A stretch of DNA of 64,000 nt from Natronocalculus amylovorans (GCF_023638035.1 NZ_JAKRVX010000006.1:97886-161885); one strand, 5' to 3'; shown: positions 46,847-56,796, counted from the stretch's first letter. Notes: a model not told the origin generated them from the letters alone. Numbers and translations: made by a program.

Positions 46847-47809
46847 TTAGGGCGTTATGACCAGCTTGCCAAAGAAACTATCCTCTAACACAGCACGCTG
46901 TGCGTCTGCAGCCTCGGACAGATCGTACGTTTGTGCAACATCGATCGAGACCCCACCTTCACCCATGAGATATGCAACCTTCTGAAGCGGTATTCGGAGA
47001 TCGGGGGTGTTGAACATACTCATCATCGTCAGTTGGAGGTCTTTCGATCGAGCCGCCGAAGACTGTGTGAATCCAACGTTTGGGTCTTTTTCACCAATGC
47101 CGACAACACGACAGCCAGTGTTGGCAACGGCTGCATCGAGCTGGAGATACTCGTGCATTCGATGGTCAAGAACGACATCAACGCCACCGCCACTTGCTTC
47201 GATAACTGCATCCTCAAGGTCATCTCGGCGATAGTCTAGGACTGTATCTGCACCACGCTCGGTAAGCCGATCGTGATACTGCTCGCTTGCGGTTGTTACA
47301 ACATTAGCACCCGCTGCGGCAGCAAGTTGGACTGCTGCATGGCCGACGCCACCTGAGCCACCGTGGATGAGACAGACATCCGCTGCTTGCAGGTTTGCAT
47401 GGTCAATCAGTGCACGCCATGCCGTCACTGCCGCAACACCAGCACCACCAGCGGCGACTGGATCGACACCACCCGGTAATTTTGCGAGTCGGTCCTCTGG
47501 AACGGCAACATACTCCGCATAGCCACCGTAGTGGTCCTTTCCAATTCCGGTCCCATAGACGAGATCGCCAACTTCGTATCCCTCGACATACTCGCTAACA
47601 GTAGCGACTTCACCAGCGACATCGACACCCGGAATCATTGGCATGGTGAATGGCTTATACGATCCCTCTCTGAAGTAGGTGTCAACCGGGTTTACGCCTG
47701 CACCATGTACTTTGACGACAACACCGTGACCTGTCGCATCCGGCCGATCGATCTCGTCTACTTGTAAGACATCAGTACCGCCGTGTTCGTGGAATCGGAC
47801 TGCACGCAT
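46847..47809 (-). CDS. Quinone oxidoreductase-like (zeta-crystallin type) dehydrogenase
   Basis: A 320-residue MDR protein lacking the structural and catalytic zinc ligands, of the NADPH:quinone reductase branch. MRAVRFHEHGGTDVLQVDE at the start; G-V-N-P-V-D-T-Y; I-P-G-V-D-V-A-G; dinucleotide motif H-G-G-S-G-G-V-G-H-A-A-V. It reduces quinones or enones with NAD(P)H. Co-directional with the upstream SDR gene's strand, 70 bases away; possibly cotranscribed. Confidence 0.9.
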   Translation of the reverse strand: MRAVRFHEHGGTDVLQVDEIDRPDATGHGVVVKVHGAGVNPVDTYFREGSYKPFTMPMIPGVDVAGEVATVSEYVEGYEVGDLVYGTGIGKDHYGGYAEYVAVPEDRLAKLPGGVDPVAAGGAGVAAVTAWRALIDHANLQAADVCLIHGGSGGVGHAAVQLAAAAGANVVTTASEQYHDRLTERGADTVLDYRRDDLEDAVIEASGGGVDVVLDHRMHEYLQLDAAVANTGCRVVGIGEKDPNVGFTQSSAARSKDLQLTMMSMFNTPDLRIPLQKVAYLMGEGGVSIDVAQTYDLSEAADAQRAVLEDSFFGKLVITP

Positions 47810-47890
47810 GAAAACACGTACAACAGCGACTGAATTAAAATAGGAGGCTAATTACCTACTAACAATAGTTGACAATACGATTGTAGTGGT

Positions 47891-48121
47891 ATGTTTCGGC
47901 AGTGTCCGGACTGTGAGCTTACACTTACGAAGGCGACCCCGTTGACGGCAATGCAGGGCGAGCGCGTCCGGCTCCGTACGGAAGATCCACGGAGTGGGTT
48001 TCTCGGCCGGCTTGGTGCAAAAGAGCGGGTCAACGTCACAGGTTATGTCTGTCCCGAGTGTGGACTCGTCCGGTGGTATGTAGATGAGTTCACCGATGAA
48101 GCGACCAGTTTGAGCCGGTAA
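47891..48121 (+). CDS. Small zinc-ribbon protein
   Basis: A 76-residue protein with two CxxC knuckles, C-P-D-C near 5-8 and C-P-E-C-G near 54-58, separated by a basic and acidic mixed region. This is a zinc-ribbon arrangement common in haloarchaeal small proteins of unknown function, maybe nucleic-acid binding. Confidence 0.7.
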   Translation: MFRQCPDCELTLTKATPLTAMQGERVRLRTEDPRSGFLGRLGAKERVNVTGYVCPECGLVRWYVDEFTDEATSLSR

Positions 48122-48160
48122 CAGCGGTACCTTTGTATATGCCCAAAAAATAGCCCCGTT

Positions 48161-48343
48161 ATGCCCGCTGGAACTGCTATCCTTCTTTTGCTTATCGGAT
48201 CACTTATTGGATCACTCGCACTCGCAGCATACATCGATCGCGAAACTGAAACGACCGTCAACATGTCTAGAGTTGCTGGAGAACAGAAAGCCCGCAAGGA
48301 CAGCCAGACAGAGCCATCCGAAGACGGATCGACACACCGCTAA
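48161..48343 (+). CDS. Small single-helix membrane protein
   Basis: A 60-residue protein with one N-terminal membrane helix (about 3-23) and a polar charged tail. Its stop is two bases before the ATG of the next gene, so the two are very probably translated from one message. No family recognised. Confidence 0.55.
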   Translation: MPAGTAILLLLIGSLIGSLALAAYIDRETETTVNMSRVAGEQKARKDSQTEPSEDGSTHR

Positions 48344-48345
48344 CA

Positions 48346-48636
48346 ATGAGCACCAACAGTACGAGTGCTCGAACTGCTTTCGCAGGCGTACTCCATCTTG
48401 TTGTTGCAATCGGATGGGGGCTCTTACTTGTGCTGTCATTTCCACAGCTACCACTGTCTTCGTGTTCACCGATTACTACCGCTACTGAACAAAGCGGCTT
48501 TGCTGTGCTGGGTCTCTCCGGATGGGCGCTTCAGTACACGCCCGACGGCACAGTCGTCTGTACTGAACCATTTTGGTCGCTTGCATTGCCAGTTGTGCTA
48601 GGAACTGTCGGATTACTGTTGATTAGCCGTCGGTAA
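48346..48636 (+). CDS. Small membrane protein with two helices
   Basis: A 96-residue protein with an N-terminal helix (about 10-32) and C-terminal helix (about 75-93); between them lies an exported-looking loop with Cys at 40 and 72. Coupled to the preceding gene. It precedes sucC by 100 bases. Function unknown. Confidence 0.55.
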   Translation: MSTNSTSARTAFAGVLHLVVAIGWGLLLVLSFPQLPLSSCSPITTATEQSGFAVLGLSGWALQYTPDGTVVCTEPFWSLALPVVLGTVGLLLISRR

Positions 48637-48735
48637 GCATTTTGTACATGTTGACAATATTCATGGTGCTTGCTAACGCCTCTATTGGGAAGAATCGTTG
48701 GGATTTAAGCGTTGGACGCACCCGGATGTAAATAG

Positions 48736-49881
48736 ATGAAGCTTCACGAATATCAAGCGAAAAACATCTTCGCTGACGCTGGGATTCCGGTACCGGAATC
48801 ACAGCTGGCTGGGAGTGTTGAAGAAGTCGTCGAAGCTGTTGGGAAGATTGGCTTCCCGGCGGCGATCAAAGCGCAAGTACACGTCGGTGGGCGGGGCAAA
48901 GCTGGCGGTATTGCGATCGTCTCGGATGCAGATGAGGCGCGCGAGGAGGCAGACCGGATCCTTGGCATGGATCTGAAAGGGTACACCGTCAATGAAGTCC
49001 TCGTTGAGGCTGGCGTTGACTTCGTTGATGAGTACTATGTTGGGATTACGATGGACCGTGGTGCAGGCAAGCCGGTCGCAATGGTCTCGACCAAAGGTGG
49101 CGTCAACATTGAGGAGGTCGCAGAAGAGGATCCAGATGCGATTGCACAGGAGCATATTGATCCGGCATTTGGTCTTCACCCATACCAAGCACGCAAGGCA
49201 GTGTACGGTGCAGGCGTCCCGAAAGAATACGCCCGCGAAGTGTCTGGAATCCTCTCGACGCTGTATGAGCTATACGTTGAGAACGATGCAGCAGACATCG
49301 AGATCAACCCCGTGATGATCACGTCAGATGACGATGTAATTGCGGCGGACGCAGTGATGAACATTGATGAGGATGCATTGTTCCGACAACCAAAACTCGC
49401 TGAGATGGAGAAAGACTCCTATCAGGACGACCTTGAGCGCAAAGCCGGTGAGTACGGCTTTGATTACGTCCGACTCTCAGGTAATGTTGGAATTATCGGC
49501 AACGGTGCAGGGCTCGTCATGACGACGCTCGACCTTGTCGACTACTACGGTGGCAAGCCGGCAAACTTCCTCGATATCGGTGGCGGTGCCAAAGCAAGCC
49601 GCGTTGCAAACGCACTTGACATGGTGTTCTCCGATGAGAACGTTGATTCGGTCGTGTTCAACATTTTCGGCGGAATCACCCGTGGTGACGAAGTGGCAAA
49701 AGGAATCAACGAGGCGCTCGAAAGCTTCGATGAGATTCCAAAGCCAGTTGTTGTTCGACTTGCTGGAACGAACGCAAAAGAGGGAATGGAAATTCTAAAC
49801 ACCGACCTTGTGCAGGTCGAAGGAACGCTCGAAGAGGCAGTTCAGCGTGCGGTCAAAAACGCATCGGAGGTCGAACAATGA
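48736..49881 (+). CDS. sucC: Succinyl-CoA synthetase beta subunit
   Basis: A 381-residue ATP-grasp subunit: [12 protein letters not shown] at the start, [11 protein letters not shown] nucleotide loop, E-I-N-P-V-M, and G-G-G-A-K-A near 275, with N-I-F-G-G-I near 310. With the alpha subunit it interconverts succinyl-CoA and succinate with ATP formation in the TCA cycle. Its stop overlaps the sucD start by 4 bases. Confidence 0.96.
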   Translation: MKLHEYQAKNIFADAGIPVPESQLAGSVEEVVEAVGKIGFPAAIKAQVHVGGRGKAGGIAIVSDADEAREEADRILGMDLKGYTVNEVLVEAGVDFVDEYYVGITMDRGAGKPVAMVSTKGGVNIEEVAEEDPDAIAQEHIDPAFGLHPYQARKAVYGAGVPKEYAREVSGILSTLYELYVENDAADIEINPVMITSDDDVIAADAVMNIDEDALFRQPKLAEMEKDSYQDDLERKAGEYGFDYVRLSGNVGIIGNGAGLVMTTLDLVDYYGGKPANFLDIGGGAKASRVANALDMVFSDENVDSVVFNIFGGITRGDEVAKGINEALESFDEIPKPVVVRLAGTNAKEGMEILNTDLVQVEGTLEEAVQRAVKNASEVEQ

Positions 49882-50747
49882 GCACGTTTGTTGACAATGA
49901 CACAAAAGTAGTTGTACAGGGTATCACGGGTGGCGAAGGAAAGTTCCACACCCAGCAGATGATCGAGTATGGGACAAACGTCGTTGCAGGTGCCGTCCCA
50001 GGCAAGGGCGGCCAGGAAGTTGAAGGCGTCCCAGTGTACGACACCGTCGATGAAGCAGTTAAGGAGGAAGATGCGAACGCATCCGTTGTGTTCGTCCCAC
50101 CCGCGTTCGCAGGTGACGCAATCTTTGAAGCGCTCGACACCGACCTCGATCTCGTTGTCGCAATCACCGAGGGAATCCCAACACAAGACATGGCAAAAGT
50201 CAACAAGCGCCTCAGCGAGGTTGACACCCGACTTCTTGGTCCAAACTGTCCGGGGATCATTACCCCAGGTGAGGCAAAGCTTGGGATCCTTCCTGGAAAC
50301 ATCTTCGAAGCAGGAAACGTCGGCCTCGTCTCCCGATCGGGAACACTTACGTATCAGGTTGTTTCGAACCTCACCGAGCGCGGTATTGGACAGACCACCG
50401 CGATCGGAATCGGTGGCGACCCAATTATTGGCACGTCGTTCGTTGATGCACTTGACGCATTCGAGAACGACGATGAGACGGATGCAGTCGTGATGTGCGG
50501 TGAGATCGGTGGCGAAGACGAAGAGCAAGCTGCTCGATTTATCGCAGAGAACATGGATACACCAGTTGCAGGCTTCATTGCTGGTCGAACGGCACCGCCC
50601 GGAAAACGCATGGGTCACGCAGGTGCAATCGTTTCAGGCTCCGGCACCGGAACCGCAGAGTCAAAAGTTAACGCGCTTAACGATGCTGGTGTCCCAGTTG
50701 GCGACACACCCGAAGAAGTCGCAGACGCGATCGAAGATTTCCTCTAA
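49878..50747 (+). CDS. sucD: Succinyl-CoA synthetase alpha subunit
   Basis: A 289-residue CoA-binding subunit. G-I-T-G-G-E-G at 14-20, G-P-N-C-P-G-I-I, and the phosphohistidine motif K-R-M-G-H-A-G-A-I near 237-245 confirm it. Translationally coupled to sucC (ATGA overlap), convergent with the SRPBCC gene with a 4-base overlap. Confidence 0.96.
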   Translation: MSTFVDNDTKVVVQGITGGEGKFHTQQMIEYGTNVVAGAVPGKGGQEVEGVPVYDTVDEAVKEEDANASVVFVPPAFAGDAIFEALDTDLDLVVAITEGIPTQDMAKVNKRLSEVDTRLLGPNCPGIITPGEAKLGILPGNIFEAGNVGLVSRSGTLTYQVVSNLTERGIGQTTAIGIGGDPIIGTSFVDALDAFENDDETDAVVMCGEIGGEDEEQAARFIAENMDTPVAGFIAGRTAPPGKRMGHAGAIVSGSGTGTAESKVNALNDAGVPVGDTPEEVADAIEDFL

Positions 50748-51199
50748 TCTGCCGACATCTCGATCTGTTTTTTCAACTCCGTGAGCGTCGCAACTAGTTG
50801 CCGACGATTGTATCGTCTGATACCGGGGCCTGTAAGAAGTGAGCAGAGCGGCCATGAAAACGGCCCTGGAAGTTCGTATGTTGCACTGTAAGTAACTCTC
50901 GTTTGTGTGTCGTCCACCTGTTCAAACTCCCAGTCGATCGTTCCCGAGAGGTCTCCATGAAGTTCAAATGTGATTGCTTGGTTTGGAATATACGTTGTGG
51001 CAACGACCTCTCCTGTGAGACCGATCGGGCCCATTGCATAGCGATACGACGCGCGTTTTCCACCATTTTCAAGAATCGAAATCGGCTCCACCGACGATAA
51101 TGCAGGTGTGATAACCGCTTGATTCCGTGGATCATCCATATACAAAAATACCTGTTCGATCGGTGCATCGATCGTCACACGTCCAGTGAGTGTGCTCAT
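50744..51199 (-). CDS. SRPBCC (START/polyketide cyclase-like) family protein
   Basis: A 151-residue protein with the helix-grip fold pattern: [21 protein letters not shown] at the start and [14 protein letters not shown] in the late beta sheet. Members bind hydrophobic ligands. No specific function can be assigned. Confidence 0.8.
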   Translation of the reverse strand: MSTLTGRVTIDAPIEQVFLYMDDPRNQAVITPALSSVEPISILENGGKRASYRYAMGPIGLTGEVVATTYIPNQAITFELHGDLSGTIDWEFEQVDDTQTRVTYSATYELPGPFSWPLCSLLTGPGIRRYNRRQLVATLTELKKQIEMSAD

Positions 51200-51240
51200 A
51201 CCTCGCCATACGAGTGCACGGCACTTTGTTGTATGGTCAG

Positions 51241-51525
51241 TTACAGATACTGATCACGACACGATCGGCACATCTGTCGGCGGCAGGTTTTCCCACAGTA
51301 GACGCATGCACTGGCCTCAGTATCGTGTGTTCCGTTTGTCGAAAACAGTACTGAGAAGTCAAATTGTGGGGGTCGCACTGGCTCGCTTGTGTCACCATAG
51401 AGCTGTTCGATCAGCTGCTCATTTCGGATATACTGCATTCCATGCCAGAACCCGAGGAAAAGCAGTGTTGGGGCAGCGATGAGTACAGCTGCTGCAAGAA
51501 GCCGAAACATCATTTCAACGGCCAT
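51241..51525 (-). CDS. DUF7577-like small membrane protein with zinc ribbon
   Basis: A 94-residue protein with one N-terminal helix (about 8-27) and a C-terminal Cys cluster C-V-Y-C-G-K-T-C-R-R-Q-M-C-R-S-C near 74-89, probably one zinc ribbon. This matches a haloarchaeal small family; function unknown. Confidence 0.65.
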   Translation of the reverse strand: MAVEMMFRLLAAAVLIAAPTLLFLGFWHGMQYIRNEQLIEQLYGDTSEPVRPPQFDFSVLFSTNGTHDTEASACVYCGKTCRRQMCRSCRDQYL

Positions 51526-51578
51526 TACCAGCCATACGTGTCGTTCGTGTTAGTAGTTGTCGTGTGTCATAAAAACAG

Positions 51579-52781
51579 TCAGTGTTTGAGGACGGTCTCA
51601 AGCGCCTCAACCGACGCATCAACCGTTGCAATCTCGCCTGTACGCTGTTCTTTGAATCCAGAGCCAGTCCCGACGAGAACCACGTGATCGGTTGTGTTGA
51701 GCTCGCCAATCTCAACGAGTTGTTCTGTCGCTGCCAGCGTTGTTGCACACGCTGACTCGACGCTGATACCGCCTCGTCTTGCCAACTGGTTCCTTGCGGC
51801 GTGGATATCTTTGTCAGTTACAGCAAGGACCGAACCACCTGTTTCTCTTGCTGCAGTCAGTGCTCGTGTTCCACTTGGTGGGTCTGCGTTTGCGATCGAA
51901 TATGCAATTGTTTCTCCAACGTCATCAGGAGACAGTGCAGTTGCGGTGGATGCACCATTCGTATACGCTCGTGCGATCGGCGCACACGCTGCAGCCTGCA
52001 CAAAATACAGTCGTGGTACGGTCTCAATGAGTCCTGCCTCAGCTAGCTCACGCAGCCCCTTCCACGTTGCACTTGCGTGGCCTCCAGAGCTGACCGGGAG
52101 GACGATTGCATCGGGGGCGTCAGGAAGCGCCTTATTTTGTACAAACTCATGTGCGATCTCTAATCCCGTTGTTTTCTGTCCAGCAGTCCGGAGCGGAGAG
52201 TCGGAATTAACAAATGTAATATCATGTGTCTGTTCGAGCTCAAGCGATTTCTCATACAGTGCCCCGTACGACCCAGAGACCCTGACAATCGTCGGCCCAA
52301 ACTGACCAATGTTGTATAATCGCTCCGGTGGGATATCATCGGGGACAAACACGTAACAGTCCAACTCAGTTCCTGCGGCACATGCTGCAGTGCTCATTGC
52401 CATGTTACCATGTGAGACGGTTCCGATCGCACTCACCCCATGTTCGACAGCCGCAGTCACACCAACAGCACTCCCACGGTCTTTGAAGCTCCCTGTTGGA
52501 TGAAGCCCTTCATTCTTTAGATAGATCGCTGGGCCGATCGAATCGAGGGCTGCTAGTCGATGTAGTGGCGTTGCACCAACTGATGCCGCAATTCCAGACC
52601 GTGGCTGTGCTACTGGGAGCAGATCCTGATACGTCCAGATTGAGTCGATCGATGCTGAAAGTGAGAGCAGATCAGAATTCACGGGCGTGTCAAACCACAG
52701 TGGCTCCCCACAATCACACCGTTGTCGTGTGCGCTCCGTGTAGATTGAACCGCAGCGATAACATGAGAGCGAGTGTTCCAT
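51579..52781 (-). CDS. thrC: Threonine synthase
   Basis: A 400-residue PLP enzyme of the TrpB/threonine synthase fold. Zinc-ribbon N-terminus (C-Y-R-C-G ... C-D-C-G), PLP lysine in T-G-S-F-K-D-R-G near 105, N-S in FVNSDSP, glycine loop S-S-G-G-H-A near 215, and T-G-S-G near 373. It converts O-phosphohomoserine to threonine; paralogs in haloarchaea may have other substrates. TATA at 52801-52809 gives a leaderless start at ATG 52781. Confidence 0.85.
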   Translation of the reverse strand: MEHSLSCYRCGSIYTERTRQRCDCGEPLWFDTPVNSDLLSLSASIDSIWTYQDLLPVAQPRSGIAASVGATPLHRLAALDSIGPAIYLKNEGLHPTGSFKDRGSAVGVTAAVEHGVSAIGTVSHGNMAMSTAACAAGTELDCYVFVPDDIPPERLYNIGQFGPTIVRVSGSYGALYEKSLELEQTHDITFVNSDSPLRTAGQKTTGLEIAHEFVQNKALPDAPDAIVLPVSSGGHASATWKGLRELAEAGLIETVPRLYFVQAAACAPIARAYTNGASTATALSPDDVGETIAYSIANADPPSGTRALTAARETGGSVLAVTDKDIHAARNQLARRGGISVESACATTLAATEQLVEIGELNTTDHVVLVGTGSGFKEQRTGEIATVDASVEALETVLKH

Positions 52782-52793
52782 GCGTCACCTTGT

Positions 52794-52817
52794 CCGTGTG
52801 TTTATAAATGGACACGG
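52794..52817. promoter_or_regulatory. Threonine synthase promoter with flanking inverted repeat
   Basis: TTTATAAAT (52801-52809) is the minus-strand TATA box 20 to 28 bases before ATG 52781. It is framed by CCGTGT and ACACGG (6-bp arms), a layout expected for a repressor that blocks TBP binding. Confidence 0.5.
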
Positions 52818-52863
52818 TTCATGAGATGTATTTTCCGAGAGTCGTGTGAATTGTTGTCGCAGA

Positions 52864-52881
52864 CACCAGTGTAACCTGGTG
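52864..52881. promoter_or_regulatory. 6+6 bp inverted repeat between threonine synthase and LUD gene
   Basis: CACCAG-TGTAAC-CTGGTG, 18 bases. It lies in the divergent spacer upstream of a TATA-like TTATACTG at 52911 and is a candidate operator for the LUD gene. Confidence 0.4.
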
Positions 52882-52975
52882 ACAGCGTTGTCCGCGAGCA
52901 GTTATACTGTTCGCACTCCAAAACTGGTACGTACCCAGATTACCGTATCGGGCACCACATCAAACAGTTATACAC

Positions 52976-53635
52976 ATGTCTCAACAAACTAAAACAGATT
53001 ACATAGATGATGTATCGATCGATAATTCCCTTGATTCGCTTCCATCAGACGACGAAATTACAGCCACGGTTGATGCGCTGACAGAACACGGCTTTGTCGT
53101 GGAAGTTGTCGACTCCACAGACGAAGCACTTGCGCTGCTAACTGATGCAATTCCTGCAGGAGCATCGGTTATGAACGGGCACTCGACAACGCTTGAAGAG
53201 ATTGGGTTCATGGAGTATGCTGCTGAGGGAGACCACGAATGGGAGACACTCAGCGATGAGATCTGGTCGATCGACGATGACGAAGCCCGTGAGGATGCTC
53301 GCCGTGAATCTCAGACTGCAGACTACTTCCTTGGAAGCGTTAATGCAATCTCACAGACTGGTGAACTCGTTGCAGCGGATGCCTCAGGCAGTAGAATTGG
53401 CGCATACCCGTTCGCTGCTAAGAATCTGTTCTTAGTGAGCGGTGTCAACAAAATTGTTTCAGATCTTCAAGCAGCGCTCGACCGTGTCGAAAACGTTGCC
53501 TACCCGCTGGAGAATGAACGAGCACAGGAAGCATATGGTGTTGAAAGCATCATTGCAAAACAGCTGATCTATCGATTTGAGGGGACCGAAGGCCGAACAA
53601 CTGTTGTCCTGATCAACGAATCACTCGGCTACTAA
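52976..53635 (+). CDS. LUD domain (LutC-like) protein
   Basis: A 219-residue protein of the lactate-utilization domain family: VMNGHSTTLEEIGF, the AQTADYFLGSVNAIS-like stretch (residues near 118-132), A-D-A-S-G-S-R-I-G and L-V-S-G-V-N-K-I-V. LutC forms an iron-sulfur lactate oxidase complex in bacteria with LutA/LutB; those partners are absent here, so this is a stand-alone relative of unknown role. Confidence 0.82.
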   Translation: MSQQTKTDYIDDVSIDNSLDSLPSDDEITATVDALTEHGFVVEVVDSTDEALALLTDAIPAGASVMNGHSTTLEEIGFMEYAAEGDHEWETLSDEIWSIDDDEAREDARRESQTADYFLGSVNAISQTGELVAADASGSRIGAYPFAAKNLFLVSGVNKIVSDLQAALDRVENVAYPLENERAQEAYGVESIIAKQLIYRFEGTEGRTTVVLINESLGY

Positions 53636-53706
53636 AACCATCTACGGTCGGTAGTTTCTCATATCTTCCCCGAAGTTGATTAACAGAGAGAGGTCCGTCT
53701 TTCGAA

Positions 53707-54312
53707 ATGGTAACCAAAGTTGCACGGCTCATCGAGAGTTATGAATTGAATGGGCGAGGCGAGGAGTTAGAACAGCGATGGATTGGTGACGGGTACGAGC
53801 GTGAGAGTCTCCGATCACTCGCAGATCGATTTAACAGTTGGCTCCTCGAGAATCGGATGCAAGATGCAGGACTTACACCACTTGACGGGGAGGTGGAAAA
53901 TACGTATCGGCTTCTTACTGATGAAGGTGTAAGTGCAGGGATGCGGACACAAGCAAGACGCCGTCTCGAACGAGCAGGTATCGACATTGAAGAGCTACAA
54001 TCGGATTTTGTCTCACATCAAGCGGTTCACACGTACCTCACAAAGACACGAGAGTCAGAGCGGCCATCGAATAAATATTCACCTGAAGAGCGGATCGAAC
54101 GCGATCGAGAGACAATCAAACGGCTCGTAAGCCGTCTGACTGCAGTCGCGGAAAATACGGTGGACCGACTAGACACGGCTGAAAAAGTACATGTTGGTGC
54201 AGCATCCGTATTGGTAGATGTCTCAGTGTTGTGTGAAGACTGTGGTGGTCAATATACACTTGATCAGCTCTTAGATCGTGGCGGCTGTGACTGTAACCTT
54301 CAACACGAGTGA
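53707..54312 (+). CDS. rdfA: RdfA-like protein (rod-determining factor)
   Basis: A 201-residue protein matching what I recall of the haloarchaeal RdfA family, implicated in rod-versus-disk cell-shape control in Haloferax volcanii. K-V-A-R-L-I-E-S-Y near the start, SLRSLADRFNSWLLE, then D-G-E-V-E-N-T-Y-R-L-L-T-D-E-G-V-S-A-G and FVSHQAVHTYLTK are conserved landmarks. A C-terminal zinc site C-E-D-C-G ... C-D-C is visible at about 179-198. The N-terminal helices are compatible with DNA binding. Confidence 0.78.
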   Translation: MVTKVARLIESYELNGRGEELEQRWIGDGYERESLRSLADRFNSWLLENRMQDAGLTPLDGEVENTYRLLTDEGVSAGMRTQARRRLERAGIDIEELQSDFVSHQAVHTYLTKTRESERPSNKYSPEERIERDRETIKRLVSRLTAVAENTVDRLDTAEKVHVGAASVLVDVSVLCEDCGGQYTLDQLLDRGGCDCNLQHE

Positions 54313-54364
54313 GTAGTAGCGGTTCGGTCAGTACGTTGATGACGCTGCCGAGCGTAATGAGCGT

Positions 54365-54874
54365 ATGAGCACGCTTGTATCGAATCGTTCGGGTCTTGGA
54401 TCAGACGATATTGGTGGTCTCCTTCTGTCGATCGTCGCAATAAACCTCATTGGCTCAAGCGGTGTTGTATTTACATCGCCAGGAAGTGCATGGTTTCAGT
54501 CGCTCACGCTCCCATGGTTCTACCCTCCGTCCGTATTATTTGGCATTGTATGGACTGCGCTGTTCACACTGATGGGCATTGCACTCTATCTCGTGTATCG
54601 AACTCCAGACAGCAAAGCACGGACGAACGCACTTGCGCTATTTGGTATTCAGATGGTTGTCAATGTTGCATGGTCACCTACGTTCTTCACGCTTGAACGG
54701 CCTGATATCGCACTCGGGGTGATTGTCGTGCTCTTTGGACTGATCGTAGGCACAATTCGATGGTTTCGAGTTGTCGACCGGCGAGCAGCGCTCCTCTTGG
54801 TTCCGTATCTGTTTTGGGTCGGATTTGCGACACTGTTGACTGCATCGATCTGGTATCTTAACGCACCGTTCTGA
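54365..54874 (+). CDS. TspO/MBR family protein
   Basis: A 169-residue five-helix membrane protein. W-F-Q-S-L-T-L-P-W-F-Y-P-P and IVWTALFTLMGIALYLVYR correspond to the TspO signature in TM2 region; W-S-P-T-F-F and Y-L-F-W-V-G-F-A complete it. TspO binds tetrapyrroles and carotenoid-related ligands; function in haloarchaea is unknown. 52 bases after RdfA. Confidence 0.9.
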   Translation: MSTLVSNRSGLGSDDIGGLLLSIVAINLIGSSGVVFTSPGSAWFQSLTLPWFYPPSVLFGIVWTALFTLMGIALYLVYRTPDSKARTNALALFGIQMVVNVAWSPTFFTLERPDIALGVIVVLFGLIVGTIRWFRVVDRRAALLLVPYLFWVGFATLLTASIWYLNAPF

Positions 54875-54885
54875 TTCGAGCCTTC

Positions 54886-55878
54886 CTATAGCAGATCAAA
54901 CTCATCGTTGAATGTTGTGAGCGTTGCCGCTAGTACTCCGAGAATCACCGGTCCAACAAACAGCCCAGTAAAACCGATCGTGTACACACCACCAAACACA
55001 CCAACAAGAATGATTGCTGGGTTTAGCCGCACTTGTTGGTCAATAAGAATTGGGCGTGCGTAGTTGTCGATCATGCTAACGATCGCAACACCATAGATCG
55101 CCAGTGCTGTTGCCCCAACTGCATCACCAATCAAAAACAGATAGACCGCTGCTGGTCCCCAAATTAAAAATGCACCAATTAGCGGTAACAACGCGAGGAT
55201 GATCATCACAAAGGTCCAGAAGACGACGTTTGGAATTCCAACGACCCACATACCAATGCCGGCAACAATCCCTTGAATGATTGCCACTGCGATGTGACCG
55301 ATGACAACGCCACGAACCATCTGGTCTATTTTGGCGAACAGCCGATCGGTCACCGGATCCGGAAGCGGTGTCACGTCATGAATCCATTCGACAAAACGAT
55401 CACCATCTTTGAGTGTATAGTAGACTAAAAAGAGCACAAGCGCAAAGCCAAGCGACATTTGTAAGCCGACAGTTACAATATTTGAGACGCTCCCAAAGAG
55501 CACATCAAAAACAGACTCACCAAGCGTCGTCAACTGAATTTCTAAATCAACCTCGTATCCCGTTGAATCAAGAATTGCGGCTTCAACTTCAGTAATATCT
55601 AGCGCTGTTTCCCCCTGTGTTAGTTCAATCACATCTTGGTAGAATACCGTTGAGATGTACAATACCGGAAGAAACACTGCAACTGATGAGGCCCCAATGA
55701 GTGCGATCGGTGAGAGTATAACTCCGAGATACGGTACCAACCGCTGGTGAAGCGGATAGAGAATATATGCAAGTATCACCGCACCGAGGACATACTCAAG
55801 AAAGGGCGAAATAACATACAGCGATGCAATCGCAGAAAGCGCGATACAAATGAGGAGGAACGTTTGGGACCGATTCAT
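54886..55878 (-). CDS. AI-2E family transporter-like permease
   Basis: A 330-residue protein with about seven to eight helices. Family landmarks are the N-terminal LEYVLGAVILAYILYPLHQRL, and VIGHIAVAIIQGIVAGIGMWVVGIPN and the L-P-L-I-G-A-F-L-I-W in the middle. Members export small molecules or carry out Na+/H+ exchange. No substrate can be given. Confidence 0.9.
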   Translation of the reverse strand: MNRSQTFLLICIALSAIASLYVISPFLEYVLGAVILAYILYPLHQRLVPYLGVILSPIALIGASSVAVFLPVLYISTVFYQDVIELTQGETALDITEVEAAILDSTGYEVDLEIQLTTLGESVFDVLFGSVSNIVTVGLQMSLGFALVLFLVYYTLKDGDRFVEWIHDVTPLPDPVTDRLFAKIDQMVRGVVIGHIAVAIIQGIVAGIGMWVVGIPNVVFWTFVMIILALLPLIGAFLIWGPAAVYLFLIGDAVGATALAIYGVAIVSMIDNYARPILIDQQVRLNPAIILVGVFGGVYTIGFTGLFVGPVILGVLAATLTTFNDEFDLL

Positions 55879-55976
55879 ACATCTATGTCAACAAAACCAA
55901 AAATAAAACCGTGTGCTTTCCGATGTGATTATGGCGGTTGCAAAGCTAAAACTCGTCATTCAGGGCGGAGAGGATA

Positions 55977-56705
55977 TCAAATCGTTGTTTCAGCATCTTG
56001 TTTGAGTAGTTCTTCTGCTCGGTCGCGGTCTTCTGGGTAGCCAACATCGATTCGCCACCCATCAATACGGATTGCATCGATTGTCCGACCCGATCGAATC
56101 AGCAGATCGATCGCTTCACTGATTTCGTACTCACCACGGTTTGACGGTTGGACAAGGTGACAGGCATGAAAGATCGCAGGCGTAAACGTATAGAATCCAG
56201 TCATAACAAGGTTTGATGGCGGCTCCTCTGGTTTCTCAACCACGTCGGTAATTTCACCATATGCATTCGTATCACAAACACCGTATCTGCTTGCTTCTTC
56301 CCACGCAACCTCCTCAACGAGGAACGCAGCATCTGCTCTATCCTCTTGTTGACGTCTGACAACATCTCTGAGATTGGCATTAAAAATGTTGTCGCCGAGC
56401 ATGAGCATGAAATCATCATCAATGTGTTCTCCAACAGTGAGCAGCGCGTGGGCTAATCCACTCTGTTTACGCTGATGTGCATAGGTGATCGGGATCTTGT
56501 TGAATTCATCCCCATAGTGGTCAATTATTATTTCTTTTTTATAACCGACCACGACAACAAACTCGTCGGCCCCAAGCGATGCAAGCTGTTCAAAACAGTG
56601 TGTCAGTATTGGCTTCCCGTTAATTTCGACCATCCCCTTTGGTATCTCGTCTGTAAGTGGTCGAAGCCTCGTTCCTTTCCCTGCCGCAAGCAGCACTGCT
56701 TTCAT
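55977..56705 (-). CDS. aglF: Sugar-nucleotidyltransferase, UTP-glucose-1-phosphate uridylyltransferase type
   Basis: A 242-residue NTP transferase: L-A-A-G-K-G-T-R-L-R-P-L-T at the N-terminus, VEINGKPILTHCFEQL, L-G-D-N-I-F around 97 and V-E-K-P-E-E-P-P near 150. It makes UDP-glucose from glucose-1-phosphate. Divergent from a UDP-glucose dehydrogenase at 56797, as AglF/AglM-type pairs that supply UDP-glucuronate to archaeal N-glycans. The symbol is by analogy to Haloferax. Confidence 0.8.
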   Translation of the reverse strand: MKAVLLAAGKGTRLRPLTDEIPKGMVEINGKPILTHCFEQLASLGADEFVVVVGYKKEIIIDHYGDEFNKIPITYAHQRKQSGLAHALLTVGEHIDDDFMLMLGDNIFNANLRDVVRRQQEDRADAAFLVEEVAWEEASRYGVCDTNAYGEITDVVEKPEEPPSNLVMTGFYTFTPAIFHACHLVQPSNRGEYEISEAIDLLIRSGRTIDAIRIDGWRIDVGYPEDRDRAEELLKQDAETTI

Positions 56706-56796
56706 ATTTATGGAGTATCAAGCGATCGCTAAATACTTTCAGCATCTCAGCGTCAAAGACAGAAGAATCAAACTACCCAACGTACGTATATCATGT

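Noticed and set aside
49842..50618. 258-codon open frame opposite sucD
   Set aside because: Composition rich in Cys/Trp and no family resemblance; sucD covers the same bases convincingly.
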